A stretch of 64,000 nt of DNA from Globisporangium splendens (GCA_006386115.1 VFIW01000024.1:1-64000); one strand, 5' to 3'. Counted from the stretch's first letter, positions 30,846-40,350 are shown. Numbers and translations: made by a program. The notes: generated by a model not told the origin, from the letters alone.

Positions 30846-32381
30846 ATGGCGACGAACAAATCGGTGCGCGAAAAGATCGCCCGAAGCGCGAGCGGTCCTG
30901 CAGAAGGACTCGTTCAAAGACTGCAGAAGCTCGGCGCTGAGAAGCGCGAGGCGGCAAGCGCAAAACAACGCGCTGCCGCTGCGGTCACGTCTGCCACGGA
31001 AGACGTGAGCATGAGCGACGACGAGTCGACTCAATCGAAGACTGCTCCCGACGGTGTCAGTGAGCTGCAGTTTGGTGATCTCCCTGTCATCAAGCCGATG
31101 AGCAGGGCAAGCGACGCCGATGACGATACGGCAGTCGACTACCAAGAGTACTCACCCGAGGAAGGGGAGGAAGAGGAAGGCTTCACCGTGAGGCGCGACT
31201 CCATCGACGAGTGGGTCGAGTATGAGGAGCTGCGTTACGGGAGCGGTGGCCCCGAACTGCACGAGTTGGAGCGAAATCCCTCGGCAGACGTCTCGATTTA
31301 TCGGACAAAGGAAGAGAATGACGTCGCAAAGACTGTCAATGAAAGGGAGAAGGGGGAGGTCATCATTACCAACAATGAGACCGGACTGGAACCACCACCA
31401 AAAGGTTCCGTCCATTTTTCGCTTCCCGTTATGCCGCCGCCAAAGGAATGGCCGACAGCGAAAACCCCGGCAAATTTACTTGCACGGGCGCGGGTTCCAC
31501 TCGAGAGGTATGACTCCGAGTTCGCACGATGGCGCGAAGCCGATCTGCGAGGACGTGATGGGGCACTGCGCGTGCACCCGATCCCGGTTATCCTTTACGA
31601 AGGTGAGACCGAGGATCAATATGAAACCGCGTTCTTGGCATCAAGAACCGGTGTGAAACGCTTTGGGGCTGCGCGTACATTGGCCACCGATCCTGGGGCA
31701 CAACGTAGCCAGCGCATGCAATTCGCTGTGCAGCGCGTACAAAAGTACCGCGAAGCAACAAAGAGTGATGACCGTGCTCGCATGAGTCTCGGTATTAACA
31801 AGCGACAGATGGACGAGTCTCACTCGCCATCAACGCACGCTCAAAAGCGGCGACCATGTCGGGAACGTCCTCGAGGAGGCGCTCAGCAGGCTCCCATGAG
31901 CTCTGCGACAAATCGTACCCACGCCACTTCACAAGGTAGTGGGTGTTCCCCTTGCGCCGCTGCACACGCAGCAGGCGCTCGACATGGTAGTGGCGCTGTC
32001 CCTGCTTATCAATCAGCGGGACCGGTGGCGCCCTACCGCGCTTCAGCATCGGTGGTTGCACCTGATGCGATGGTTCAGATGGTTCACGCGAACGCATCGT
32101 CTTTGGGGGCGCTACAGCAAGACGTCCGTGCCCTTCGCCAGCAATATCTGGACGAGACCTCGCTGTTAAAGCAGAGGGTGACGGCGCTTGAGACGGAGCT
32201 GAAGGAAGCTCGTCAGATGCTGGAGGAGTACCATGTCCGCGGGAAGAACTTCCACGCGAGGTACGCTCCGCGAGTGAAGACGCTTTGGGAGAGGCACAAC
32301 GCGCTCGTGTCTCGATGGGCGGCGTCTGAGCCCCCTGATGAGACCGACGTGCTCCCGCACTGGGATAAGAATCCACAGTAG
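30846..32381 (+). CDS. Antisense ORF of D2
   Basis: 511 residues from ATG 30846. Same layout as the D1 version (acidic region, Pro-rich segment, Ala/Gly/His-rich low-complexity region, C-terminal coiled coil). It differs by a few substitutions and a small in-frame insertion in the acidic stretch (EGEEEEGFTV against EGEEDITV). Indels between the copies keep the frame. It overlaps D2 pol antisense from 31795 to 32381 and stops at the GPY/F boundary. Because pol is also intact, both strands of the overlap are coding here. Confidence 0.7.
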   Translation: MATNKSVREKIARSASGPAEGLVQRLQKLGAEKREAASAKQRAAAAVTSATEDVSMSDDESTQSKTAPDGVSELQFGDLPVIKPMSRASDADDDTAVDYQEYSPEEGEEEEGFTVRRDSIDEWVEYEELRYGSGGPELHELERNPSADVSIYRTKEENDVAKTVNEREKGEVIITNNETGLEPPPKGSVHFSLPVMPPPKEWPTAKTPANLLARARVPLERYDSEFARWREADLRGRDGALRVHPIPVILYEGETEDQYETAFLASRTGVKRFGAARTLATDPGAQRSQRMQFAVQRVQKYREATKSDDRARMSLGINKRQMDESHSPSTHAQKRRPCRERPRGGAQQAPMSSATNRTHATSQGSGCSPCAAAHAAGARHGSGAVPAYQSAGPVAPYRASASVVAPDAMVQMVHANASSLGALQQDVRALRQQYLDETSLLKQRVTALETELKEARQMLEEYHVRGKNFHARYAPRVKTLWERHNALVSRWAASEPPDETDVLPHWDKNPQ

Positions 32382-35300
32382 CGTCATGGTAGCGTTTCAG
32401 CAAACCCACGTAGAACACGGGGTGCGTTGCCATTCGCGTTGGGAGATCGAGCTTGTAATTCAAGTCTCCAATCTTCTCCACAACAGTGTACGGCCCGATG
32501 AATCGTGGCAACAACTTACTCCCGCTGGGGAGCGTTGTGACTGCATCGTTTGGTAGGTTTTTAATGCTCAATAGCACTTTATCACCCACACAAAACGTTT
32601 GTTTGTTCTTTCTACCCGATTTATCGGCGTAGAGCTTCTGCTTGTCTTGCGCAGCAGCTAGTTGGTCGCGTACGCGACGCAACAATGCTGCGCGCTCATC
32701 GACAAATTGCCGCGCTGCCGCGACGGCTTTGTCTTGCTTTTTCGTTGCTCTCGCAGCGCGTGCTGCAGAGAGATCTATTTCTGCGCCGGTGGGTGGCACC
32801 GCGCGCTCTCCCTTTCGTGGCTGACGCTCGCACGAGCAGTCGCCTGATTCTGTCTGAGACTGGCTATTTTTGGCATGAGTACCGTAACTCAGTACCGTGG
32901 GAGATCGATCTATAGGGACACGAGTACCGTAACTCGGTACCGTGGGAGATCGATCTATAGGGACACGAGTACCGTAACTCGGTACCGTGGGAGATCGATC
33001 TATAGGGACACGAGTACCGTAACTCGGTACCGTGGAAGATCGATCTATAGGGACACGAGTACCGTAACTCAGTACCGTGTTTTTCTCTCCAAATGTGGAA
33101 CGCGTGCCGTCCGGTAAGACCGTGACAGATTCGAAGTGCGACCGCACAGGCGGCGCATCGCGCGCGTCCACGTGAGCGGTTAACGCCACGTCTGGTGACG
33201 GAGGTCGCGCGCTCGCATCGAGCGCAGCGAGTTGCCCTCCCACCGCAGAATATTCGACGCCCTCAAACAGAGTGGCGGGTACGCGCGGGTGCCGCAGCGA
33301 GTTAAAATAGAACGGAGTCACGGCCGTAGAGGCGTGCTCGCTGCTATTTATAGTAAACTCGGCGTACGGCAGCCAGCGGCTCCAGTCGCGGGGATGATCG
33401 ACAGCGATGCTGCGAAGAATATCCTCGACGACACGGTTTACGCGCTCGGTTTGCCCGTCTGTCTCGGGATGATCGGCAGTGGACATCGCCAGATCTGTGC
33501 CGAGCAGGCGGAAGAGTTCGCGCCAAAAGGCAGCGGTGAAACGCGGGTCCCGGTCTGATACAATAGACTCGGGCAAGCCGTGATAGCGGAACACGTGCTC
33601 TAAAAATAGGCACGCCGTCTCTTGGGCAGTGACATGCTTGCGCACAGGCGCAACATGCACCATTTTGCTCAGTCGGTCGACGAACACGACGACGCCTGTG
33701 TTGCGCGCCTTGTCTTCCGGGAAACCGAAGACGAAATCCATGCTGACCGACTTCCAGCAATCTTGCGGAATCGGCAGCGGCGCTTTGTTCTTGCCCGCAG
33801 GCTTCACGCGCTGGCACTGTTCGCATGAACGTACATAATTGGCCACCCATTTGTACTGGTGTGGCCACCAAAACACATTGGACACTTGCAAGAAGGTCTT
33901 TTCACGCCCCAGATGCCCACTCGCTGGCGCATCGTGAAACTCATGAAGGATCGAAAGTTTCAGATCCTGGTCATGCGGTACATACACACGCGGGTAATCG
34001 AAGTTGGACAGTTGATGCCACAATAACCCGTCGTGATAACTAAACCGAGCAAGCTTTGACTCGAGTTTGGCAGGCAATGACTCTTTCGACGAGCCGTCAA
34101 AGTGAGCAATCAACAAGCGACATTCATCGTCCTTTGGATAAAGCGACTGAATATTGTCCTTGAGCTTTGTTTGCACTCGACTGATGCTCAGATGCATGAG
34201 ATCAGGAGCGCGCTCTGAACACAGAGCGTCGGCGCTGTTGTCAACGCTCGACTCGTAATCTGGACGGCGCGAAAGCGCGTCCGCCAGAACATTTTCCTTT
34301 CCCGGCTTGTATTCGACCCGAAAGTTGAACTCGGAGAAGAATGCAAGCCATCGCGCCATTCGCTGCGATAAATGGGGGGAATTAATCGCGGTCCGCAAGG
34401 ACGCGTGATCCGTGTACACAACGAACGGTGTCGCACCCAAAAGGTGGACCCTGAACTTCAAGAGAGCGTACTTGATCGCAAGCAGCTCCTTGTCGTGCAC
34501 AGGATAGTTCTTTTCAGCTGCTTTAAGCAGTCTGCTTTGGTATGATACGACGCGCTCATGGCCGTCATCATCCTTCTGCATCAGCGCACAGCCGATTGCA
34601 AAATCGCTGGCATCGCACACGACACTGAAAGCTTTCGTGTGGTCCGGCAACGCCAGGACAGGAGCGCGAACAAGCGACTCCTTCACGTCAATGAATGCAT
34701 TCATGACATCGCTGGTCCAGTCCCATTCGACATCCTTTTTCAAGAGATGCGTGAGCGGACGGACTCTCGCCGCATAGTTGTGGCTGTACTTGTGCAAATA
34801 GTTTGCCAAGCCAAGCCACTTGCGCAAATCCTTGACGTTCTTTGGGATCGGCCAGTCGGCGATCGCCTTGATCTTCTCTGGGTCCGCGCGGACTCCAGCT
34901 TTGCCAACATAGCACCCCAGGATCGGAATCTCTGAGGCGCCAAAGATGCACTTCTTCAGGTTGCAATACAGACTGTTGTCTCGTAAGCACTGCAACACTG
35001 AGCGCAAATGTCTCTTGTGCACGTCAACGGCTCTGAGATCTCCTTCGGCACGACTGTGCACGAAGATGTCATCGAAGTAGCTCGGTGCGTACGCACGATG
35101 AGGACGCAGAAGATGCGTTACCAGACGATTGAACGTCGCTGGTGCATTCTTCAGACCTTGCGGCATAACGAGCCACTCCCACAGCATTCCGCTGGGTGTG
35201 CTTACTGCCGTCAAGGGAACGTCACTCTCTCGCATGAGGATCTGATAGAACCCATCCATCAGATCCAATGCTGAGAACACAGTTGAGCCGCCCATGGAGT

Positions 35301-37074
35301 CGATCAAGACATCCTTTCTTGGGATCGGTGTTTGTGCTGGAATGGTGGCGGCGTTCAGCTTGTTGAAAGCGTGAACAATGCGCCAGCCACCAGTCGCTTT
35401 CCGCACACAAAACGTGGGTGAGCTATGTGGAGACTTGCTTTCTCTCACATGACCGGCGAGGGCACGTTTCGCGAAGAACTCGTCAATAGCCTCAACCTGC
35501 TCGCGGGGCAGCGGCCATTGTCTGGTCACGCAATATTTGCTCCCGGGCTCGAGATCGATCTCGTGCCGTACGCCACGGTCAACGGGCAGGGCACTTGGCA
35601 CTTTGTCGGGAAACACATCTTTGAACTCCCACAACAAGTCAAAGTATGGACTGCCTTTCACGGCGTCCCAGTCCTGAGCAGCAAACCGCCTCTGTTTGTC
35701 TGACTCCAAAACACTCTCATCCGCAGTGGACGAGGTGCACAGTTCGCTACGCGTAAACGCGGTAGGAACGACGATCTCGCGGATCTGATCACGCTCTAGC
35801 TCCGTAAGAAAGAGCTCGAAGCTCATTCCTTCGAGGGATACGATCGCCTCAACGGTACTCGGCAGCCCATGGAGTGCCGCAAATTCAGCGAAGAACACTT
35901 CGTCTGATGCGTTTGCTTCCGGACTGCGCTTTGCGCGTCTGAGTGCCACGTCAACGTGAGCGCGATCTATCGACGGATCCGAGATCCTGTCAAAGGCGCG
36001 CAGCGAAGCTGCAGCTGCGTCGAGAGATGGGGCAATCGTGTGCGAGGCGGCCGTTTCCTCGGCAACAGATGCCAATGCACTGTCTCTCTTGCGAGCTGAC
36101 AACTTGCGTCGCCCTCGTCGGTTGATGCGAACACGCGACCTCGCGGTTCTGAGCTCCAGTACTGCACCGTCATGGTGGTACGAGCTGGCTGACGCGTGTA
36201 CACCTGTACTGTCGCTGTCACTTGCGGGGGCTGGCTCGGATGCTCTGGAGCCGCACACTTGCGCACCAGTGTCCACGTCTGGACTTTCTGGCGCTTCCGC
36301 ACAAACTGGGCTACCTGCCGCAGTGTATCGCTTCGCTGGGCTACCTGCCTCAGCGCATCTTCTTGCTGGGCTCTCTGCCGCAGCGTGTGTGTTTGAAGCG
36401 GGGCTACCTGCCGCCGCGTGTCTTCCAGCCGGGCCCCCTGCCGCAGCGTGTGCGCTTGAAGCGGGGCTACCTGCCGCCGCGTGTCTTCCAGCTGGGCTCC
36501 CTGCCGCAGCGTGTTCAATGCTCACATCCATAACGTGGAAATATTCCCGCAATCTTCGCTCTTCATCAGAGGAAGGGGTGGAACTCCCGATTGTGCGTGC
36601 TCGCCAATCGATCCAAGGCTGATGTTTCGCCAGCCAAGGCATTCCTAGGATGAGGTCGTACTTCGACCCCATCGCTAGTACTACGAATGTTTCTTTGCAG
36701 ACAAAGTCGCAAAATCTGAAAGAGAGTTCAACTCGAACTCCTTCAGTGTGTACTGCCGACCCATCGGCCAGACGTACGATCATCTTCTCGCGCTTGCCAG
36801 TGTGGACAAGTCGCTCATACGCTTGCAGACTCTGTTTCAGAGCTGACTTAGAGACGAAGTTCTGTGACGCACCGCAGTCAACAAGAACCGTCATTTTCTT
36901 CTCATAGCCCTTCACATCGGCGCTATATACCAACATCTCACTCGGAGCCTTGTTGCCAAGAGCTCCTGGGACTAAGCTTCCCATCTGCACGACTCTAGTA
37001 GTCGGCGATGCCGAAGCTATAGAGTCCGTCTCAGTAGAGCGTCCCGCTTCTACTGAGACGTTCCGTTTCCCTTT
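31795..37074 (-). CDS. Pol of D2, intact
   Basis: Reached from gag by a -1 shift at 37068-37074; about 1760 residues, with no suitable ATG near its start. Order: protease (DCGASQNF), a repeat-rich linker of 10-residue Ala/Gly/Ser/Pro units, RT with YFDD, RNase H (VCDASDFAIGC and YTDHASLRT), integrase (H-H-C-C zinc domain, SMDFVFGFP, SDRDPRF, TERVNRVVE), a linker with four 15-residue repeats, GPY/F (LLPRFIGPYTV...HPVFYVGLL), a Ser/Pro-rich linker and a C-terminal chromodomain (HYHVERLLRVQRRKG, LVKWRGY, SWEP). The last 587 nt overlap the antisense ORF. All catalytic motifs are present. Confidence 0.93.
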   Translation of the reverse strand, partial: KGKRNVSVEAGRSTETDSIASASPTTRVVQMGSLVPGALGNKAPSEMLVYSADVKGYEKKMTVLVDCGASQNFVSKSALKQSLQAYERLVHTGKREKMIVRLADGSAVHTEGVRVELSFRFCDFVCKETFVVLAMGSKYDLILGMPWLAKHQPWIDWRARTIGSSTPSSDEERRLREYFHVMDVSIEHAAAGSPAGRHAAAGSPASSAHAAAGGPAGRHAAAGSPASNTHAAAESPARRCAEAGSPAKRYTAAGSPVCAEAPESPDVDTGAQVCGSRASEPAPASDSDSTGVHASASSYHHDGAVLELRTARSRVRINRRGRRKLSARKRDSALASVAEETAASHTIAPSLDAAAASLRAFDRISDPSIDRAHVDVALRRAKRSPEANASDEVFFAEFAALHGLPSTVEAIVSLEGMSFELFLTELERDQIREIVVPTAFTRSELCTSSTADESVLESDKQRRFAAQDWDAVKGSPYFDLLWEFKDVFPDKVPSALPVDRGVRHEIDLEPGSKYCVTRQWPLPREQVEAIDEFFAKRALAGHVRESKSPHSSPTFCVRKATGGWRIVHAFNKLNAATIPAQTPIPRKDVLIDSMGGSTVFSALDLMDGFYQILMRESDVPLTAVSTPSGMLWEWLVMPQGLKNAPATFNRLVTHLLRPHRAYAPSYFDDIFVHSRAEGDLRAVDVHKRHLRSVLQCLRDNSLYCNLKKCIFGASEIPILGCYVGKAGVRADPEKIKAIADWPIPKNVKDLRKWLGLANYLHKYSHNYAARVRPLTHLLKKDVEWDWTSDVMNAFIDVKESLVRAPVLALPDHTKAFSVVCDASDFAIGCALMQKDDDGHERVVSYQSRLLKAAEKNYPVHDKELLAIKYALLKFRVHLLGATPFVVYTDHASLRTAINSPHLSQRMARWLAFFSEFNFRVEYKPGKENVLADALSRRPDYESSVDNSADALCSERAPDLMHLSISRVQTKLKDNIQSLYPKDDECRLLIAHFDGSSKESLPAKLESKLARFSYHDGLLWHQLSNFDYPRVYVPHDQDLKLSILHEFHDAPASGHLGREKTFLQVSNVFWWPHQYKWVANYVRSCEQCQRVKPAGKNKAPLPIPQDCWKSVSMDFVFGFPEDKARNTGVVVFVDRLSKMVHVAPVRKHVTAQETACLFLEHVFRYHGLPESIVSDRDPRFTAAFWRELFRLLGTDLAMSTADHPETDGQTERVNRVVEDILRSIAVDHPRDWSRWLPYAEFTINSSEHASTAVTPFYFNSLRHPRVPATLFEGVEYSAVGGQLAALDASARPPSPDVALTAHVDARDAPPVRSHFESVTVLPDGTRSTFGEKNTVLSYGTRVPIDRSSTVPSYGTRVPIDRSPTVPSYGTRVPIDRSPTVPSYGTRVPIDRSPTVLSYGTHAKNSQSQTESGDCSCERQPRKGERAVPPTGAEIDLSAARAARATKKQDKAVAAARQFVDERAALLRRVRDQLAAAQDKQKLYADKSGRKNKQTFCVGDKVLLSIKNLPNDAVTTLPSGSKLLPRFIGPYTVVEKIGDLNYKLDLPTRMATHPVFYVGLLKRYHDATVDSYPSAGARRSHQGAQTPPIETRARCASPKASSLAERTSRGSSSRGHGTPPASDELPSAPSQAPSPSALTARSRPDIAGEGHGRLAVAPPKTMRSREPSEPSHQVQPPMLKRGRAPPVPLIDKQGQRHYHVERLLRVQRRKGNTHYLVKWRGYDLSQSSWEPAERLLEDVPDMVAAFERALMASETRPSVAC
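32877..33079. repeat. 45-bp minisatellite in D2 pol, 4 units plus partial
   Basis: Four 45-bp units (32877, 32922, 32967, 33012) and a partial one, at the same site as the two-unit array in D1. Units differ by single bases. Confidence 0.92.
36306..36516. repeat. Degenerate 30-bp repeats in the protease-RT linker of D2
   Basis: About seven 30-bp units (GGGCTACCTGCCGC core) encoding 10-residue HAAAGSPAGR-like repeats in pol. D1 has fewer units at about 28219-28366 and a stop among them. Confidence 0.8.
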
Positions 37075-38210
37075 CTTGCCGCAGCGGATCTGCCACCTCG
37101 ATGAGCGTGGTTACCGCGCGGCGGTTGGTAGTCTCTCGCCTGATTTCCAGTGCGAGGAGCGGACTGCCTTGGAGCGGGACACTTCGACTGATAGTGTCCT
37201 CGCTTGCCACAATTGAAGCAGGTCACTTCGGCACTGCTAAGATCCATTGGCATCGGGCCATGGAAGCGCTGGCTGTTCGTGACTGCTCGGTGGCTGGTAT
37301 GCGCACCATTGTGGCGGCCAGCGTTCCAATCAGGTCGACTGACTCTGAATGATTGCTGCTCAACGAGCGCAATGCGGATCGCATCTTCCATCGTGGCCGG
37401 CAAGCGTCGGTACAGCTCCTGACGCGCTGGTCCACTGTTGAGGCCGTTGAGAAACGCAGGCACTTTCACAGACTCAGGCAAAGGGCTGGTCGTGATCGCC
37501 GCGCATAGACTTCTCATCTCCTGGATGTATCGTTCCAGCGAGAGCTTCCCTTGTCTCAAGGAGAAGAAACGACCTTGCAACAGCACTTCGTTGTTCGGAG
37601 GCTGATACATGGCGGTGATTTTCGCACGGAAAATATCCCACGTGTCGAACGCACACTCATCGGCGAGCAACGTCGAGAATGCCCATTCCGACGCTCGACC
37701 GCGCAGGTTCGAGGTGGCGAAAGACACCATCTGCTCGTTGCTGTCGATGAGCTGAGCCTTGGCGCAACGCTCCACGGCGAGTAGCCAGTGGATGAGCTTG
37801 TCGCCATCCGCACCATCGAATTTCGGAGCGTCAATCTTGACAGCTCTTGGGCGGGGAGTTTGGGACGTGGGTGTCTGAGGCGCAGCAGCCGCACTCGACA
37901 AAGACGTGGCTGCACCAGCAACCACAGATACCACTCGCTCGAGCGCTTCGCGCGACTCAGCAGCTGAGCGCAGCATCTCTGCGGTCAAGCTTGCGGTGGC
38001 TTGCATTTGTGCTTGCGCATTTCGCTCTCCTTCGAGGCGCTGAGCGTTCGAGAAGTTCTCGAACTGCTCGAGTCGAAAGATTTGCTGTTCCGGCGACGCC
38101 GAGAGCACGTCTAGCGCGACTTGGTCGCCTAGAGCTTGTGCCATTCGGGTCAGCACACTCCGGTGTTCAGCCGAGAGGTGCGGGAACTGCGCAGGGTCAA
38201 TTGACGCCAT
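37050..38210 (-). CDS. Gag of D2
   Basis: 386 residues from ATG 38210, near-identical to D1 gag: PHLS motif, helical region, capsid-like block (KFDGADGDKLIHWLLAVERC) and zinc knuckle CFNCGKRGHYQSKC followed by a basic tail. Ends TAG just after the slippery site. Intact; with the intact pol and antisense ORF this makes D2 a candidate autonomous master copy. Confidence 0.92.
   Translation of the reverse strand: MASIDPAQFPHLSAEHRSVLTRMAQALGDQVALDVLSASPEQQIFRLEQFENFSNAQRLEGERNAQAQMQATASLTAEMLRSAAESREALERVVSVVAGAATSLSSAAAAPQTPTSQTPRPRAVKIDAPKFDGADGDKLIHWLLAVERCAKAQLIDSNEQMVSFATSNLRGRASEWAFSTLLADECAFDTWDIFRAKITAMYQPPNNEVLLQGRFFSLRQGKLSLERYIQEMRSLCAAITTSPLPESVKVPAFLNGLNSGPARQELYRRLPATMEDAIRIALVEQQSFRVSRPDWNAGRHNGAHTSHRAVTNSQRFHGPMPMDLSSAEVTCFNCGKRGHYQSKCPAPRQSAPRTGNQARDYQPPRGNHAHRGGRSAAARKGNGTSQ
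37068..37074 (-). promoter_or_regulatory. Predicted -1 frameshift site, D2
   Basis: Minus strand AAAGGGA in phase A AAG GGA. The -1 frame has no stop until 31795. Confidence 0.65.
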
Positions 38211-38264
38211 GGTGAATCCTTGAGGAAGCGATTCAGGCAGTCACCTCTGCCGGGTCGTAGATTG

Positions 38265-38280
38265 ACTACGAGTGCTACCA
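38265..38280 (-). other. Primer-binding site of D2
   Basis: Minus strand TGGTAGCACTCGTAGT, two bases from the LTR at 38283. Confidence 0.7.
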
Positions 38281-38282
38281 GT

Positions 38283-38798
38283 TGCAACCGGACACTTCCG
38301 AGTTACGCAGCACGGTACGTGTGTGAGGAAGCGTGTGCACGACTTCTCTCAAGGACTCTGTTCCAAGAGCTGTTGCCTGCTTCCTGCAGTGCAACGATCG
38401 GTTACTTATAGATCTCTATAGAGTAACCGTCAATAACTAAAGGTTTAGTCAGAGGTAAAAATGGAACTGTTTATTTGTTGGGGGTTGCCCTCTGCAGGAC
38501 ACCCTGAGTTATCTTTAGTTCACTATCTAGCATAGTGAATGGCTCTGAATTGCCGTGTTATTCAATTGGTCTAAAAGCATATAGTTTTAGCCTATGAGAG
38601 TCGTGTCTGTGACCGACCTCTAATCAGAGTAGCTTGGCTACCTTTGTGGTTCGAGTAAGTGCGGCGAACCTAATGGATCGGCTGCTTTGGTGTTTCTCGT
38701 AGCTAAGTACGGAAACTTTAGTTGCATGCGGACTTAGTCCAATGCCAACAGATTGAGCTAAGTTGCTGCGGTGCAACTTAGCGTGTGACCCCGTTACA
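38283..38798 (-). repeat. 5' LTR of D2, outermost right copy
   Basis: 516 bp. It lacks about 32 bp present in the other D LTRs, between two GTGAA repeats. The right flank is C-type pol. Confidence 0.9.
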
Positions 38799-40003
38799 TC
38801 TCTACCTTAAGTGGGGGAGGGACTACGGCTAAAGGCAATAAGCCGCAGTCGTCGTATGACCTGAATGCTGTTGCCGAGTTGAAAGCGAACTTTGACTCGA
38901 TGAAACCCCTCAACGACATCACTAGTCGTGAGGTGCAGCAAGTCGATGACTTTGTTGTGAGAAGACAAGCCGTTGTGAGGTTTGTTCGAGACGCAATCGC
39001 GAAGGCTCAGGATCTGCAAAAGGAACAAGCAGACAAGAGCGGAAGGAAGAACAAGCAAGTTTACAAGATCAATGATCTTGTATTACTTAGCACGGCGAAC
39101 CCGCCTGAACATGCAGTGTCCAACTTGGGAAGCTCGAAGCTTCTGCCAAGGTTCATTGGACCGTTCAAGGTGGTTAAATGCAATGGTGATGCCTATACGC
39201 TAGACATACCTACACGCATGCGTCTACACCCGACATTTTATGTGGGTAGACTGAAGCCTTACCTTCCAAGTGGATCAGCGGATCCTACGAAGTCTTTTGT
39301 AGACGATCAAGCTGATCTTGAAGACTCTCCACTTGATTGCGAAGAGCAAACAGCTCATCGCTTTGGAGATTCTTCTCGGCATAAAGGCGCTGAAGCACAT
39401 CGAAGGACTCCTCCTTCACAGCTTCCAGCACGAGAAGGCGTGAGTTATATTCTTTGCGGAGTACCTCAAGAGCCGTCCCTGCCTCTTCCACAGAGCGCAG
39501 TAGACGTTCGTGATGCATTTCACGAGCCTTCTCAGCCTTTTGGAGTCGCTCAAGTTCGCTCTGGACTTGCTCGAACCGCTGCTCGAAACGGGACTCCAAA
39601 GCCCGATACTGAGCGGGACCAAAGGTCAGCGAGTCGATTCGCGACTCCTGCTCCTTCACTTGGTCCTCGAGGCTCTTGCACCGATCCGAAAGGATCGCAT
39701 CGCGAACTTCCAGTGACTCAATCTGAGCGCGATGAGCACTCTTCCACTTCCAGAGTCGCTCAATCGTTTTGGCGTTCAGCCCCACCCCCATTGGTAGACT
39801 CTCAGGGAGATCATCGCTGGGTGGTCGAGTCGATTGTTGATCATGAGGATCGACAGACTCGTGGGAAGAAGCGGTTGAGTCCTCAACGCTTCTACAGAGT
39901 TCGGTGGCGTGGATATCCACCGAGCTCGGACACGTGGGGACCACGTCAGACGATGGAGTCTGATGTTCCCGACGTGGTCCGCAGCTACGAGAACTGCTTG
40001 TAG
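38799..40003 (+). pseudogene. 3' end of C-type pol (integrase tail, GPY/F, chromodomain), element C1b
   Basis: The frame begins at the D LTR with the segment matching STLSGGG in A' pol. It continues through GRKNKQVYKINDLVLLS, the GPY/F segment (LLPRFIGPFKVV...HPTFYVGRLKPY), a polar linker and a chromodomain (RWVVESIVDHEDRQTRGKK, FYRVRWRGY, DTWGP) to the stop at 40003. Everything from protease to the integrase core is missing. The last 719 nt overlap an intact antisense ORF. Confidence 0.85.
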
Positions 40004-40346
40004 CGTCGCCAGGAGCGACACTACGACGACCAGAGCTGGGATTCGCTCTGTCGTCAGCAGGAGTTCTTCTTTCGGCACGAGCATTGCCGCGACGAAGAAG
40101 ACGCTCCATTTGGTTCTCGTTCTCAAGACGAACAAATGTTCGCCATGAGTCTCTCTGGGCTGCGATGTGTTGGTTCGGATCATCGCGATCGTTGATCCGA
40201 CGCCAACTGAAGAACCGCTCCTTGTAGAACTCGAGCTCCCCCTTCTTCTTCAGAATGGGAGAAATGTCGAATAGTTCTGGAGCTGTCTGCTGTCGCTTGG
40301 ACGACGGACGTTCTTCACGGTTCACTTGGTCACTTGGTCGCTTCAT
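39285..40346 (-). CDS. Antisense ORF of C1b, the intact A/C-type copy
   Basis: 353 residues from ATG 40346, opposite pol. Layout: basic, NLS-like start (MKRPSDQVNREE, SSKRQQ); a conserved motif at about 40-88 (FYKERFF, then DSWRTFVRLENEN, then RLL); a Ser/Arg-rich variable region; then from about 205 a long heptad-rich coiled coil (ERLWKWKSAHRAQIESLEVR, QSELERLQKAEKAREMHHER) to the end. It starts 77 bp inside the 3' LTR and stops just after the GPY/F codons. The motif at 40-88 lies beyond the pol stop, so pol coding cannot explain its conservation. No known domain recognised; not envelope-like (no signal peptide or membrane segment). Confidence 0.75.
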   Translation of the reverse strand: MKRPSDQVNREERPSSKRQQTAPELFDISPILKKKGELEFYKERFFSWRRINDRDDPNQHIAAQRDSWRTFVRLENENQMERLLRRGNARAERRTPADDRANPSSGRRSVAPGDATSSSRSCGPRREHQTPSSDVVPTCPSSVDIHATELCRSVEDSTASSHESVDPHDQQSTRPPSDDLPESLPMGVGLNAKTIERLWKWKSAHRAQIESLEVRDAILSDRCKSLEDQVKEQESRIDSLTFGPAQYRALESRFEQRFEQVQSELERLQKAEKAREMHHERLLRSVEEAGTALEVLRKEYNSRLLVLEAVKEESFDVLQRLYAEKNLQSDELFALRNQVESLQDQLDRLQKTS

Positions 40347-40350
40347 TGCC

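Larger units (their letters stand above)
30133..38798 (-). mobile_element. Gypsy element D2, 8.7 kb, apparently intact
   Basis: LTRs 30133-30680 and 38283-38798, PBS, gag, full pol and the antisense ORF all open. The right LTR has lost about 32 bp and has TGCAACC instead of TGTAACC at its edge. No TSD flanks the array. Confidence 0.9.

Noticed and set aside
32877..33079. CRISPR-like regular repeats
   Set aside because: Direct tandem units with no spacers, inside a retroelement polyprotein of a eukaryote.
32875..33117. Plus-strand ORF of tandem RGRSIYRDTSTVTRY repeats
   Set aside because: Reverse translation of the 45-bp minisatellite, whose coding strand is D2 pol.
21514..38798. D array as a simple insertion into one C-type element
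   Set aside because: No TSD, missing pol segment, and flanking C-type LTRs with different U3 regions.
39285..40346. Antisense ORF as an envelope gene
   Set aside because: Opposite strand to gag-pol, no signal peptide, no membrane segment, mostly coiled coil.
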